DNA of 64,000 nucleotides, from positions 1 to 64,000 of the IMG/VR virus record IMGVR_UViG_3300035670_000186, one strand, 5' to 3'. The DNA comes from a virus. The notes under the pieces are model-generated. The model did no database searches. It was given only the letters and a program-made list of their open reading frames with translations, and had not been told where the DNA came from. Each line of letters opens with the position of its first letter. Positions within the stretch are counted from its first letter, which is position 1. The position numbers and the translations under genes are program-made. Shown here in pieces: positions 20,463 through 32,700 of the stretch.

Positions 20463-20491
20463 TTACTACGGAAATTAAGTTCGTAGTGTAA
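20463..20491 (-). promoter_or_regulatory. Candidate promoter of the capsid gene
   Basis: On the minus strand TTACAC (20486-20491), 17-nt spacer, TAGTAA (20463-20468). It would give a leader of about 75 nt before the capsid start. It is weaker than the promoters in the left part, but the gap upstream of the capsid gene is the only AT-rich intergenic space nearby. Confidence 0.4.
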
Positions 20492-20500
20492 GTAGCGTAG

Positions 20501-20710
20501 CTATGCGACAATGTCAATGATTGCCCCGATTTTGTCGGCGGCGTCGAATTCTTCCTTGAGATCGGTGAGTTTTTTCCTGTTGTCGGGAGTGTCCTTCAAT
20601 CCGAAAGTCGACAAGGGGAGGTCAAGTGCGGCGGATAGCTGAATCGCTTCCCAGGGGTTCAAGCCTTTTCCTGCTTTCGTGCGATCGAGAATGTCGTTTT
20701 CCTGTTTCAT
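20501..20710 (-). CDS. Small hypothetical protein
   Basis: A 69-residue protein (KQENDILDRTKAGKGLNPWEAIQLSAALDLPLSTFGLKD ... EFDAADKIGAIIDIVA). It is acidic and helical with a central amphipathic segment. The ATG overlaps the stop of the giant gene (ATGA at 20707-20710), so it is translated with it. A small partner directly after a giant effector gene could be an immunity or chaperone factor, but that is inference from position only. Confidence 0.55.
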   Translation of the reverse strand: MKQENDILDRTKAGKGLNPWEAIQLSAALDLPLSTFGLKDTPDNRKKLTDLKEEFDAADKIGAIIDIVA

Positions 20711-23700
20711 TGAGGCTTTCTTCCTATCGGAATGGTTTTTGTCCTTCGTATATCTATCGGTTTATCGTCCGGTCCGACCCTATCCGTGAAAATGTATCTA
20801 AACAAACGAGGGTCCATTATGGCCAGCTCAAGTCCGCTGGCGCCCTGCTGCAACCTGCCGACCATGACCGGCTTCATGGGGTCTCTTTCGCTGTCGTAAA
20901 TGTACAGCTCGTCGAAGTACCCACCGCTCATGAGGTCCGGCAAGATCTGGCTGAGGTTGTTTTGGATCGTTCTGACTATGGTCGGAGCCACGTAGCGACC
21001 CGTCCTATTGAATCGTTCTTCGTTTCTCTTCGCTAGAACCTCGTTCGGAGCGAAGAAATAATGGCCGATTACCTTGTAACCCCTGCCTCTCCAGTCGGTG
21101 ATGTCTTGGTATCCGTCGTTGAATTGTCCGCTCGTGTCGTATACGAGGTCTACTCCGTTCTCCGTTGCCATGCGGGCGACAGCGGCGGCAACCGCTCTGG
21201 ACTCCTGATGGGTAAAGGAAGCCGCATCTCGCAACCTTTCGGCGAACCAAATACGAGATTCCGGCATAACGATTTTTGCGTCGTCCGGATCGGCGACCAT
21301 GGCCGTATCGTAATTCGGTATTCCGTTGAGTCCGTTGTTTCGCGCCGAGCTCTTGCCGGTTGCCGTTGCTCCGCCCAAAATGTAAACGGTCGGTTGTGAT
21401 TCCGGCTGACCTTTAGAACCTTCGACCGCTTTTTGCATGCTTCTTTCGACATAAGGCCTCCACAGGTTCTCCACCCTGTCGCGATCGGTCCATTCCCCGA
21501 AAAGTTCACCGGACTTGTTCCAGCCCACGCCGTAGTGCCTGTCCGTCGGAGCACCGCTGCTCAACTGCGAAGCGGTCATCGTGCTTTGAACGTCCATTAG
21601 ATCCAGGGATCTGGCTAGCGAATCGTCTACGGGGTTTTGATTATTTCCCATTGATGCGGTCGGATCGGAACCGCCGAAGGTCCACTTGCTTCTTGCGGTC
21701 CTCGTCCCCCACGGCATCATGGGATGCGGCATGTCGGTGCTAGAAAGGAACGTTTTTTTCCCGGCCGCCTGGCGAATGGTGTTTATGCGAGCTATTAGGT
21801 CTTGGTTTCTCACTCGCGCAGCCCTTGCGAGCATGGACAAACGGGAGGCTATCGATAACCTTATTTCACCCATAGGATCGCTGTTCGGATCTACTTGCAT
21901 CATCGCCACGGCGCGACGCAGCCACTCCGCATGACCGAAAGCAAGTTCGTGTTTGCCGGCGGCTATATCGGAGAGCGGAATCCAATTGGCCGCTCGCGCA
22001 TCAGATGCGGCGTTGAGATTGGTGTTCCACGGAACTACGAACATTCCTCCTCCGACTCTTACTCCGTTGACGAAACGCGGATCCCAGTCCGGAGCCTCTA
22101 TGGCCCCCATGTATTCGACTTGAAGAGCGGAATCAAGATCAACGCCCACTTCTTCCATGGTTTCCCGGGTGGCGGTAGTCATCAGTTCTTCGTTGCCGTC
22201 CCTAAGTCCGCCGACTAGGGCCATTGCATCCGTGTACGGCCCGCTTTTGCGGGATATCATCGCAACTTGAGCGGTGCTGATGTCGCCGTCCATCATTCTT
22301 AGTATCACGGAATCCGCGCCTTCGATGAATTGATCGTCTTTTCGGTAACTCCAGTCGTTGGTGCTCCAAGATACGTCTTCGTCCGTTCCCGTTCCGAGAT
22401 TTTTTGAAATATTGAAAGGAGATCTCAGCGAGCTGAAATCCGCTGCTTTCTCCAACTCCTGACGCGATGCTTTCGGATCTCCGTAGATGCTGGAGTAGTA
22501 GTCTTTTTGGCTCAACTTGGGAGAGCGAGCGTACAGGTCCCTTATCGGCTCCATCATGGATTCGAATCCGTTGCCCATTGACGCGGTCGGTTCGCTTTCC
22601 TCGAGTGTCGTTACGTGTTCGTCGTTCCCGAAATACAGCCGCATGTCGTTGAGGATATTCTCCATTCTGCGACGTTCTCTCGGGTCTACCACCAAGGCAT
22701 CAGCCCTTCGTACTGCATTGTTTATTGCTCCAACCAAATCGAACGGCTCTTGGCCCAGCTCTCCGTAAATCAAAACGGAGTTCGTCGGTCTTACGGCGGT
22801 CCACGACAACGGGGATTCTCCGCCTCTCCAGTCGTACTGAGAAATGGTCTTTCGGTCCACCGAGTCGGCGTAAATGTTCATCAATCTTGATACTTCGTCG
22901 ACCAACTCTCCGTCCGTAGCGTAGGCCGTTCTGACGGATTCACTCCTGTCGGAGTTGAACCAGGCTTTTTGCGCTATGGCGTTTATTCTGGCTCTTTCGG
23001 CCTGCTTGTCGATCGCGTTCATTCGCGACCTACCGGACGACATGGAAGCCGTTGGACCCATGTCCCCGGTAACTCTCGCAGAACCAACGGCGCTCATGAT
23101 CTGGAAAGGTGAGATGCCGGCTTGAGAAAGCAGGTCACCTACACCGTCGTCGTCGCCATCATGAAGGTTGGGGTCGACTATGGCGACTATTAGGTCGCCC
23201 ATATCCACGAACTCCATGCCCCTACGCGAGGCCGCCAAGATGGCGTTTCTCATCGCCTTGGATGCGGCTTTGCTGAAACCGGTAACTTTCTCGGATTCTT
23301 TTCCATCCGACGCGTTCAGTGCCGTCATCATGGCGTTTTGTAGGGATTCGATCGGTATGTCCAGTTTTCGTAGAGCCTGATTCACGGCTCCAGTTCTGTT
23401 TCCGGAAGCTATCCGCCAAGCGCCCAACAACAAGTGAGAGGAGTTGAGTTGCTTGTTTCTTCCCTCTTTCGCCTCGTCGTAGCCGTTCACGACAGCCGAA
23501 ACGGCATCGTTCGTAAAACGACTCATTGCCATTCTGGTCAGAGAGGACATCGATGCGACCGGTCCGTCCGGCCCGTCGTTGGATGAGGTTAGTTCTCCGT
23601 TCCCGGTCGTATCCAGCCATTGTTCGAACGTCGGTAGCATTTTGAGTCTTTGCTGATCGCTCAACAACTGATCCTTGATTGGATCCAAAACCTCTCGTTT

Positions 23701-26700
23701 GTATCTCCCCAATAGTTGGCGCCTTCTCTTCGTTCGCTCGGTTGCGGCTACGAACGGAGAAACCTCGGCGATAGCTTCGCCGATGGTCTTAATCGATCCG
23801 AACATGCCCGAGTTGATGTATCCGGCGAATTCGTCCTGCATCTCGTTTCGTTGTTGTTCCAAGAGTCTTTGATAGGCGTCGTAGAACTCTTGAGTTTTCA
23901 TTACCTGCTCTAGCTCTAGGTCCTCCCCTAATTGACGGTTGAGAATGGATTCCATCATGGAGCCGAACTCTTCCGGTCCCATTCCCTCCATGGCGCCTTC
24001 GGCAACGGCGACGTCGCCGAATATTGCTCCCGCTATCGCCGACATGATCGATTGACGTAGTTTCATGCTCGTCATTTCGTTTATTTGCCCGGCATCCTCG
24101 AGCTCTTTTAGTAGTCCGCCGAGGGCCATCGCTTCGGCTAGGGTTTTGTCGGCCGAGGCGTTCGGACCGTTGACTATCGTGTCCAAAACTCTCATAAAGG
24201 AAGAAATTTTTCTGTAGCCGACCGACTGATTGCTTCTATATTGGGACAAAATTGCAGAAGCAAGTTGCCCCACTGCGTCGGTTACGCCGATTTTTCTGTC
24301 AATGTTCGTCATGGCGACCGCAACCTGCGGCCTACTTAGCGCCGCTTCTCCGATAACCGTGAAAGGAAGGCCTTCTATCGTCAGAGCCAGCTCTTGAATT
24401 GCTTCTTCGAAAGATTTTCCGACGACCGGATATACGTCGTTCGGATCGTTTACGTTCAGGTACGGGAATATGTTCTTCAATTGATTCAAAACTTCGGGCA
24501 CCGTTACGGTTCCTTGGGGTATTCCGTTTACCACTAGACCGAGCCACTCGTCCCACTTCTGAACGTCCGGCGTAGGCCACGAGAGGTCCTTTATGTTTTC
24601 TCTTACTTTGTCCAGTATTTGCGTGGGGGTTATTTCGTCGTCGCCTTCGAATTCTATTTCTGAAAGATCCGACACGTATTGGGCGAACTCTTCCGGCGAC
24701 ATGTTCAGTATTGTTTCGTCGGACAGTTGTCCGTAGGCTCCGGTCGTCTCCCACCAGTAGCGCCCCGGAGTTTCCGATACGACCTCGTTTATCTTTTCGA
24801 TCATGTCGTTTTCGTCGTCGGTCAGTTCGGAAACTTCCGGAATTTGGCCAACGAATTTACCCAAGGAGTCGTTCCATCCCGGCTTGTACGGTCGTTCCGA
24901 GCCAGGCCCTGCGTAAACGATGTTCGGGCCGTACATGGACCAGAAACCGAAAGAGTCGACTCGCGGTCTGGCGTAGGTCAACCAACCCAAGTTGTTGTCT
25001 TGGCCCGTGTAAAACGGCGAAGAATATTCTTCCAATGCCGTTGCTTGAACGGCGCGGCGGTAGAGCGCCGTGGCCAACATGTCAGACATTATTTTCGCCG
25101 AAACCATCGCCGAAACGCCGAGCCGTACGGACTTGTTGAATTGATTCATGCCGTCCGCTGCGCTCCCGAAATCCTCCATGGGGAGAGCCGAATTAACGAA
25201 GTCGTCGGGATTGAGAATTATTTCCTTCAGTCCTTTGAATATGCTGTCAAAGGCAAAAGCAAAAACTTGATCGTCCATTTCTCTGACGGGAAGCGGATAT
25301 CGCTCGCCCGGCATCCTGCGAGAACCGGGTTCGTCGGGAAGATTTAACGGCGCAGATTGCATCACGTTGGTGGGCATCATTTCGCCGAAAGTGTCTATTA
25401 TCGGCGACATCATGGTGTACATGCCGTAGGCCCAATTTGCGAGAATCAGTTGGCGAGGCGTTAGTTCGTCGAGTATCTGACGCGCGGAAACGTCGCCTTG
25501 CATCGCCCCCGAAAGCAACAACTGCGAGAACATGGCCTCCCCGGGCATGATGTCAGACAGTTCCGATATGTTGGGAGCTACCGGAAATCCCGTAACCGTA
25601 AACTCTATGTCCTGAGACGGGCTTCCGATCACCGTGCTTGAACCGGATCCGTACGTAGCCCTGAGTTGGTTGCGTTCGTCCACTGCCGCCATGATCGGTA
25701 TGAGTCTTGCCAGCACTTTTTCGTCGCCTTGTTCGAAAAGTGGAGGCGCCGTAGCCAAGTTTGGATTCCGCATCACCTGACGCAATTGCCACAGCTTGAG
25801 CCTCAGGTCGTCGTCCATGTCTCTCGGCAACTCCGGTTCGTCCAAAAATCCGGCTTGAATCATGTCCGCCGTGCTGACCCCCTCTCTCGCGGCGTCGGCG
25901 ATAGCGAGACCGTCCTCGGGATTTCTGAAATATCTGTCGTTCGCTCCGAGTAGCATCATCCTGAGCGTCGGCAAAACTCCCCTGAATACTCCGGTCGAAT
26001 TGAATTCTTTCTTTACGCTGCTCGGCAACGCAGTGAGCATGAACAAAGGACTAGCGGGGTTTTCCGATCTCGTGGCTATTTCAAATATCTTGAAATCTTT
26101 GCCCGTTAGCGATAGGCGTTCTTCGTCGGAGGGATCTCCGGCAATCACTATTTCTTTCGGTTCGTATCCGTCTGTTCCGATGTCCCCGAATATCATTCCG
26201 ATCAGGCGCTCCGCATCGGTCACGTCCCTGCGAGAGAAATAACCACCCTCGAGTATCAGTGAAGTCCAATCGGACACCGCATCCCTCCACATCGCCATCT
26301 TTTTGGCGTTTTTCGGCCCGCCACTAACGCTCAACGAAGACTCTTCGTTCGTTCCATCGAATGGATTGCCAACGTATGCGGGGGGATCAATATCGGGCGG
26401 AACCGGCGATCCATCCGGCATTTGCGGAGGATTCGATTTTTCCAACCAGTTTTCCGAAGGTCCGTCCTGCATTCTTGACTCGTCTTTGATTCTCTTGTTC
26501 GCCATGGATGCGGTCGGCTCGTCGGAATAAGCGTTTTGTACGTATTCGTCGGCTCCAGAAAGAATGGATTCCAGGCTCTGTGAACCGATGCCGTATTTGC
26601 GCATCATCGCTCGCTTGGACATGCCGGATTGATAGTCGTTGATTATCGAGTCGGAGTTCTGGGAAATCCACTGAGGCGAACCGACGGCATCCGGAACGAC

Positions 26701-29700
26701 TCCGGCTTTTCGTAGTTCGTGCAATGAATTTCTGACGGTATTGGAGTTGATTCCCGTTGCACTGACTATTTGCGGTTCGCCATATCCGGATTGCGCCAAT
26801 AGGGCCACCGCTTCCTTACGGCTGCGCGGAGAATTGTTCGACACGTAGTTCGCGGCCGTCTCTTGGTCTATGAAATCCTCTCCAATCGCGTCGTAGAACC
26901 TATTGACCGTGCCGTCGTTCAGCAACTGATTGACCTGACGCGCAACGAAATATCCGTCATCGCCGAGCGATTCGGCGACCGATTGTTCGTCCATTCCCTC
27001 GGACAGCATGCGAACTGCCTCCCCCGATCTGTCCCACGTGCTGGCGAGCCAGTAAAAATGCCCCGCATCGATATTCGTCGGAATTGATTCATCTGGCCAA
27101 ATTTGTTCGGCGGTCTTTCCGAAGGCCTCTGCCACTCTTCTTGATGCGTTTTTGCTCAGTGCTCCGCCGGCGGCGCGAAGATTGCTAACGAGTTCTTGAT
27201 CCGTGTTCAAGAACCTCGCCAATGCAGAGTCCGACATTTCGTAAATTGCCGGTACCGCATCGGCCAAATCGGCGAATGCGTACGCTCCGCTCGATGAGAC
27301 GTCGGAAGGTCGCAATCCGTTGGACGAAAACAGCGGACTCATGCCGTCGGATCCGACGAGTTCCCTGCCGAACAAACCGGTAGTCAGTCCGCTTCCCGAT
27401 ATGGCTCTCGCCAATGCTGGGTATGGGCCGTCTAGGGAGCCGAAATCCTCTATTTGTTTTTGCAACTTCGTCAACTCGTTCGCCACGCCCATTTGACCGA
27501 GCGAAACTGTGGCCGCCTCCGACATTAACCATCTTTGCCTGTCCCTGTAGGTCATGAAATTCCAGTCGGAAGGCAACGAGGAGGAAAGTTTTGCGATGCG
27601 CTTCCTTCTGGACCCGGTCGCGTATACGAGTTTTGCCACGTCGTCCGAAAGACCGAACGCAGTCGCTATGTTCTCCGCCGACATCGGCATTTGTCGATGA
27701 AATCCGATTGCTTCGGTTATGGCGGAATTCGCTATGGATAGGTTTTCCGCATCGGGGGTGACCAGATCCATGGCTCCGTCCCCGAACTCCGACAAAAATG
27801 GGAATCTATTCAAAGTCATTCTTCTTACCGACTCGGGTGAATAGGCGTCGGCGATTCGAGATGCGAACGAGTGGGCTGACCTGAGTGCGGTTCTCGCCCT
27901 AGTCAGCAATGTCTCCGTTGCTATGGCGTCCTCTACGTCTTCTTTGCTTACTCCCAAAATCCTGGAAGCCATGTCCGGGGAGGTGAACAGCACGACGTTG
28001 CGAACGTTGTTACTGGCCGACCTGAGCATCGTCAGGGCGGCTTCGACGTCGGCTTCGCTTGCCAGGTTCGTGTCCATAGCCTGAGTCAGTCCGTCGTTTA
28101 CCGCGTCGTATGCGATTCTTCTGGTCAAGGACGGAAGGGAATCAAGCGCAATATCCGAGAATTTGAGGAATCTTCCTCCCAACTTCGTTCTCGCCAGTGC
28201 TTCTGATGCCATGTCGGCGGCCGCGACTATGCTCGCCGAATCAACCGATTGCTCCAGAGCTCGGGGCGTTGATACGTCCAGGGTCGGAAGGATGTCCTCG
28301 TTTGTCTCGTTTCGAAGGACCGACATGGCTGTTCTCATGTCGGGGACCGAAACGAACTGCTCTATGTTATTTTCACGACGCATTTTGTTGAGAGATAGAG
28401 TTTGTTCTGCGAGTCGTTGCTCGACCGAACTCAACAGAGTCCTCTTCGGAGCGGGCTGCTCTCTTTCCGATCCGATCATCGGATATCTCATCGAGCCGAT
28501 TCCCATGCTTGCCGTAATGTCGTCGGACTCCAGACCCGTCGGATCGTTGCGCAACATGTTCAATCCGTTAGAAATTCCCCTGATTTGGTTCATGCGATCG
28601 TCCATTTCCGACGTCGTCATGTTCACCGCATTCTTGATTTCTTCAACTCTGTTGCGCACTTCCTCCATTTGCGAGTAGACGACCTGTCTGGCCCTGTTGG
28701 ACGCTTGCGCCATTCGCGACAAATCCGCCGTTTGATTCATCGCCGAAAGCATCGCCGGTTGTATCGCCACGTAGGCGGCCCTAATTCCGTCAACGACTTG
28801 TTGCGGCGTCATTCGTCCCGCTTTTAGTTCGGACATCAAGCGCTTTCGTTCGGCATTGAAACCGCTCGACATTACGGCTACGGCCGATGTGAGGGTTTGA
28901 ATTCTCGCCCTAATTCTGTCTTGGTAGAAACGACTCAGTTCTTTAGACTGATTCTCGAGTTGCCTGAGTTGTTGGTCCAGGTCGAAAAGTTCTCCGGCTA
29001 TGCCGTTTCTATTGTTTTTGTTGATATCGACCAGCATTGCGACGGTTCGCCGTACCGCCGACTCGTTGAATCGCCTAGCCGCCGCGTCGTTTGCGGAGTC
29101 AAGATGGCCCTGCAATGCGGAGGAGCTTATGTTGTTGTCTCTGGCATGTTTTCTGAGTCCGGCGATTATCGCATCGGGATGGAAATTGTCTCCGTCGGAT
29201 GTTTTTTCGATATCGGCTATTTCGTACGGGTCCAAGAAAGGTGCGGTAGTGAGCGAGGTCCACCATCTCTGCCTTGCGACTTGACTTGCCTTAGCGGTGG
29301 AAGAGGCTATTTTTTTCTGCTTTGCCCTTCGTTCATCGCTGACCTGAACTCTGTTCATGACGTCCGAGTTCGGATAGCTATTCAAGGAGGGGAAACCTGG
29401 TTGATCGTCGGGATCGGGCGGCAGAGACGCGGCCGCCACTCCTAGTTGCCTGTCGGAAACTTCGTAGGGGAACATATCGGAAATTGCCCGAATGACCCTG
29501 TCCAAGTTGAGCGAGGACGGATCGCCCATGACTTGGTCTATGATTCCGGGGCCGAATTTTCTAGAATTCTTTTCGTAATGCTCTCCGCCCAATATTCGTG
29601 AGTATCTATTGGCCTGCTCCAGCCAGTCGCCAAAATCGCCGAATCCGTCCTTCACTTGTCGTATCGTTCTGTCTATTTGTTGAACTATTGGGTGCGTACT

Positions 29701-32700
29701 CGGATCACCTACGAACTGTTCTTCTTCCGACTCCAAGGCTTGATCGTCGGTCTGTCGAGCGATCTCCTCGTCTCTTGCTTCGGGGTAATAGACGAGCTTG
29801 CCATTCGACAACGATTGGAAATCCCCAAAACGTATGTCCTGCTCTTCAACCGGATCAAAATCCGGATCGTTGTTCGGATTGGACATTCTGTGAAGCGGCG
29901 GTATTTTGCCCAACGACATATGTATCGCGACCAGTTCTTGCATCGTGGAGAGGAACAGCTTGGCCTCGTCGCTTTGGGCTAGTGCGCCAGGATTCGTCGG
30001 ATCAAAATCGGCCGGAAAGTCGTAGCCGGCTCTGGCCAAAGAACGTTTTGTTGCGGCGACGATATCGTCGAATGCTTCCGTGGCTTTTGCGTATTGGCCC
30101 GACGATCTCAGTCTTGAGGCGACCAAGGTCGGCATTCTTCCTCTGCGCGCGTTGAACAGAGCGTCTATTACTAGTCTCGCTTTTATCGCCTCTTTGGCAT
30201 CGGAAGTTATCGGCCATGCCCCGGTTTCGGTGTAGGAACCGCTTCGTATCCATCCTTCTATTTCGTTTCCAAAAATGGTGCTGGCATCGGTTTCCGACAA
30301 TGCATCCAATTTGGATTCTTCGTCCGACGGTGGAGTCGGCGGAGCGGGAGCCGCCATGGATGCCGTAATGTCTATTCCGAAAGAGCCCCACAAATCACCG
30401 TCATCCGGATCGTCCGTTTCGGTTTGGTCCCCTTGATAGGGCTGAAAATCGTTGAGCGCAGTTTGGGTGCGGGCTTGCCCGGCGACCCTTTCCAGAACAC
30501 CCATGTCCGGCCCGGATGGCGATTCCGCAGTTAGATCGGCCAGCGCCCTCGTAGCGGCCCGATACTGATCGGAGGGAAGAATTTCCCTTCCTCCACTGAC
30601 GAAATAATCGACGATGTCGCCGTAAATAACTTTTTCTTCTGGGTTCAACATGAACATATCGGACGACCTGTCCCCAAAAGCCGCGTCCAAAGCCTCCTCT
30701 ATCATGGAGGCAAGATTCTCCATCGTTTCCCCGTTTATCTCCGCCTTCGACAAGCGTCTTGCGAGGTTGTCCAGACGAGCGTCCAACTGTGACTGAGCCG
30801 AAAACTGTTGCCTCTCTTCGTAGGATCTTCTGTCCATGCGTTGAATTATCGACGGAACTATGTAGTTTCGACGCAAATTCTCCAGCTGAAAATCCGACAA
30901 GGATTCGATTATTCTTTTTGCGGTTTCGGCGGTCCCGTCGTAGGAGGCGATTAATTCGTTCAACGACAGTACGGTTTTTTCCGTTTCCGTTTCTTCGGAG
31001 ATCCTGATCGGCTGATAACCCTTTCCGTCCGAAGGCAATGCGTCTATCGTTTCCCGCATCAATTTTCTTCCGCCGTCGGCTTGTTCCTTTGCCAAAGTAG
31101 CCGCTTTGAACTTACGAAGAGCCATGACGGCTGCTTCGTCGAGAGATTTCGGCATCATCGACATGATCGAATTACCGGAGGAATCACTACCGAAAGTCCA
31201 CAACATTCTCATTGTGTCTTCGGTTGTCGTTTCCGGACTGGCCAGTATTTCTTCCACCAGTTGCGACGCCAGTTCCGAATCACCGTCGATTGCCGCACGG
31301 GCCAATCGTTTCAGCGAATCCGAAAAATTCTCTTCGGATTCCAGGATGGCCACTCTGTCCGAGAGCGCTTTGCGCTCTTTCGCATCCAGGGCATGAATTT
31401 CTGCGTAGCCGAAAAGATTTCGGACTATTCCGGCGAAGTTGACTTTCTTGGCCTCCGCCTCGTACGCTGCTTTTCCGGCCTCGCTTTGTATCGACATTCC
31501 ATCAAGTCGGGATAGTTGGTCGTCCGTAAGCGCGTCCACGGCGGACGCCAAGGATTCCGGGTCAAGCGGGCTTATCGCATCCACGTAGGAGAGTTGGTCC
31601 ATGTGTCCAGCCGTCGGAACCCATTCGATGTCCGCTGGCCTCGCCGATATGGTTCGCTTGACTCTCTCCAGGCCCGGCGCAAGTTCTTCCGCTAGGGCCT
31701 CCCTTGTCGCCTCTGCCGTTTCGGGGGCCGATAGCAGTTCGAGTAATTGTCGTCTATCGAGCGAAAGGATCTCCATCGCGGCTTTTGCTTTTGAGGCCGC
31801 AGAAGGAAACATATCCAAGTCGGATTGGGTTATGCGAGGCGGCCATCCGTCCGGAAGCATTTCTTGATACGAAGAAAACCCCGCTCCTTCCAGAATCTCG
31901 TATTCCGTTGGGTTGGGATCATCGGGCTTCCAACCATTTTCGTAGGCGATCACTTTGGCGGCGTTGAGTAATTCTCGCTTGAGTTTACGCAAACGCGGGA
32001 TTATCGGAAGTTCCTCCACCGGAATTCCCGTTTCGCTCAACGGCGGGGGCGATATGTCGTCGTCAAGGGATGGCGCCGACGCATCGAAGGCGTCGTTTAT
32101 TCTGTCGACGAGCGATGCGTATATTTGATTGATGGTCGAATCCTCCAGCTTGTTAAGCAACGCCTGAAGAGCTTCTGGACTTCTGGCGATTCGGCCAAGA
32201 CTCAATGGGTCTCGCTCGTATGTTACGCCCCTAGACAAAACCGAGAGTATCCCGTTCGGCTTCGACAACTCGATCAAAATATTTCTGCGAGCGGAAGCCA
32301 ACTTCATCAAATCGTCGCGCGCTTCGTCTATCGACGAAACTCTTCCCAGTTCCAGCAATTCTCTTTGCTTTAAAACTCTTTCTTTGATTTCCGCCAACTG
32401 AACGCTCCAGGGCTTTTCTTCCGGACCGGCCATGGATACGACGGGACCATCCGACAAAGCGGCGACGTACCTGTCCTGAAACTGCGGGAACTTGTCCTCC
32501 AGAATGGCTTTGATCGCGTCGTTGGTTACGTATTCGCCGTTTAGCACCGAATCGGCTATCTGTTCGTCTCTGCTGCGACCGTCGTTTTTGAGGGAAAAAG
32601 AACGGATGTCGGCTATGAAGCCGTCCAAACTTCTGTACTCTTTTGCTATTTTTGCGGCGGCTTTGGCGGAACCACCTTGCTCGACGTCTTCGAACACCGT

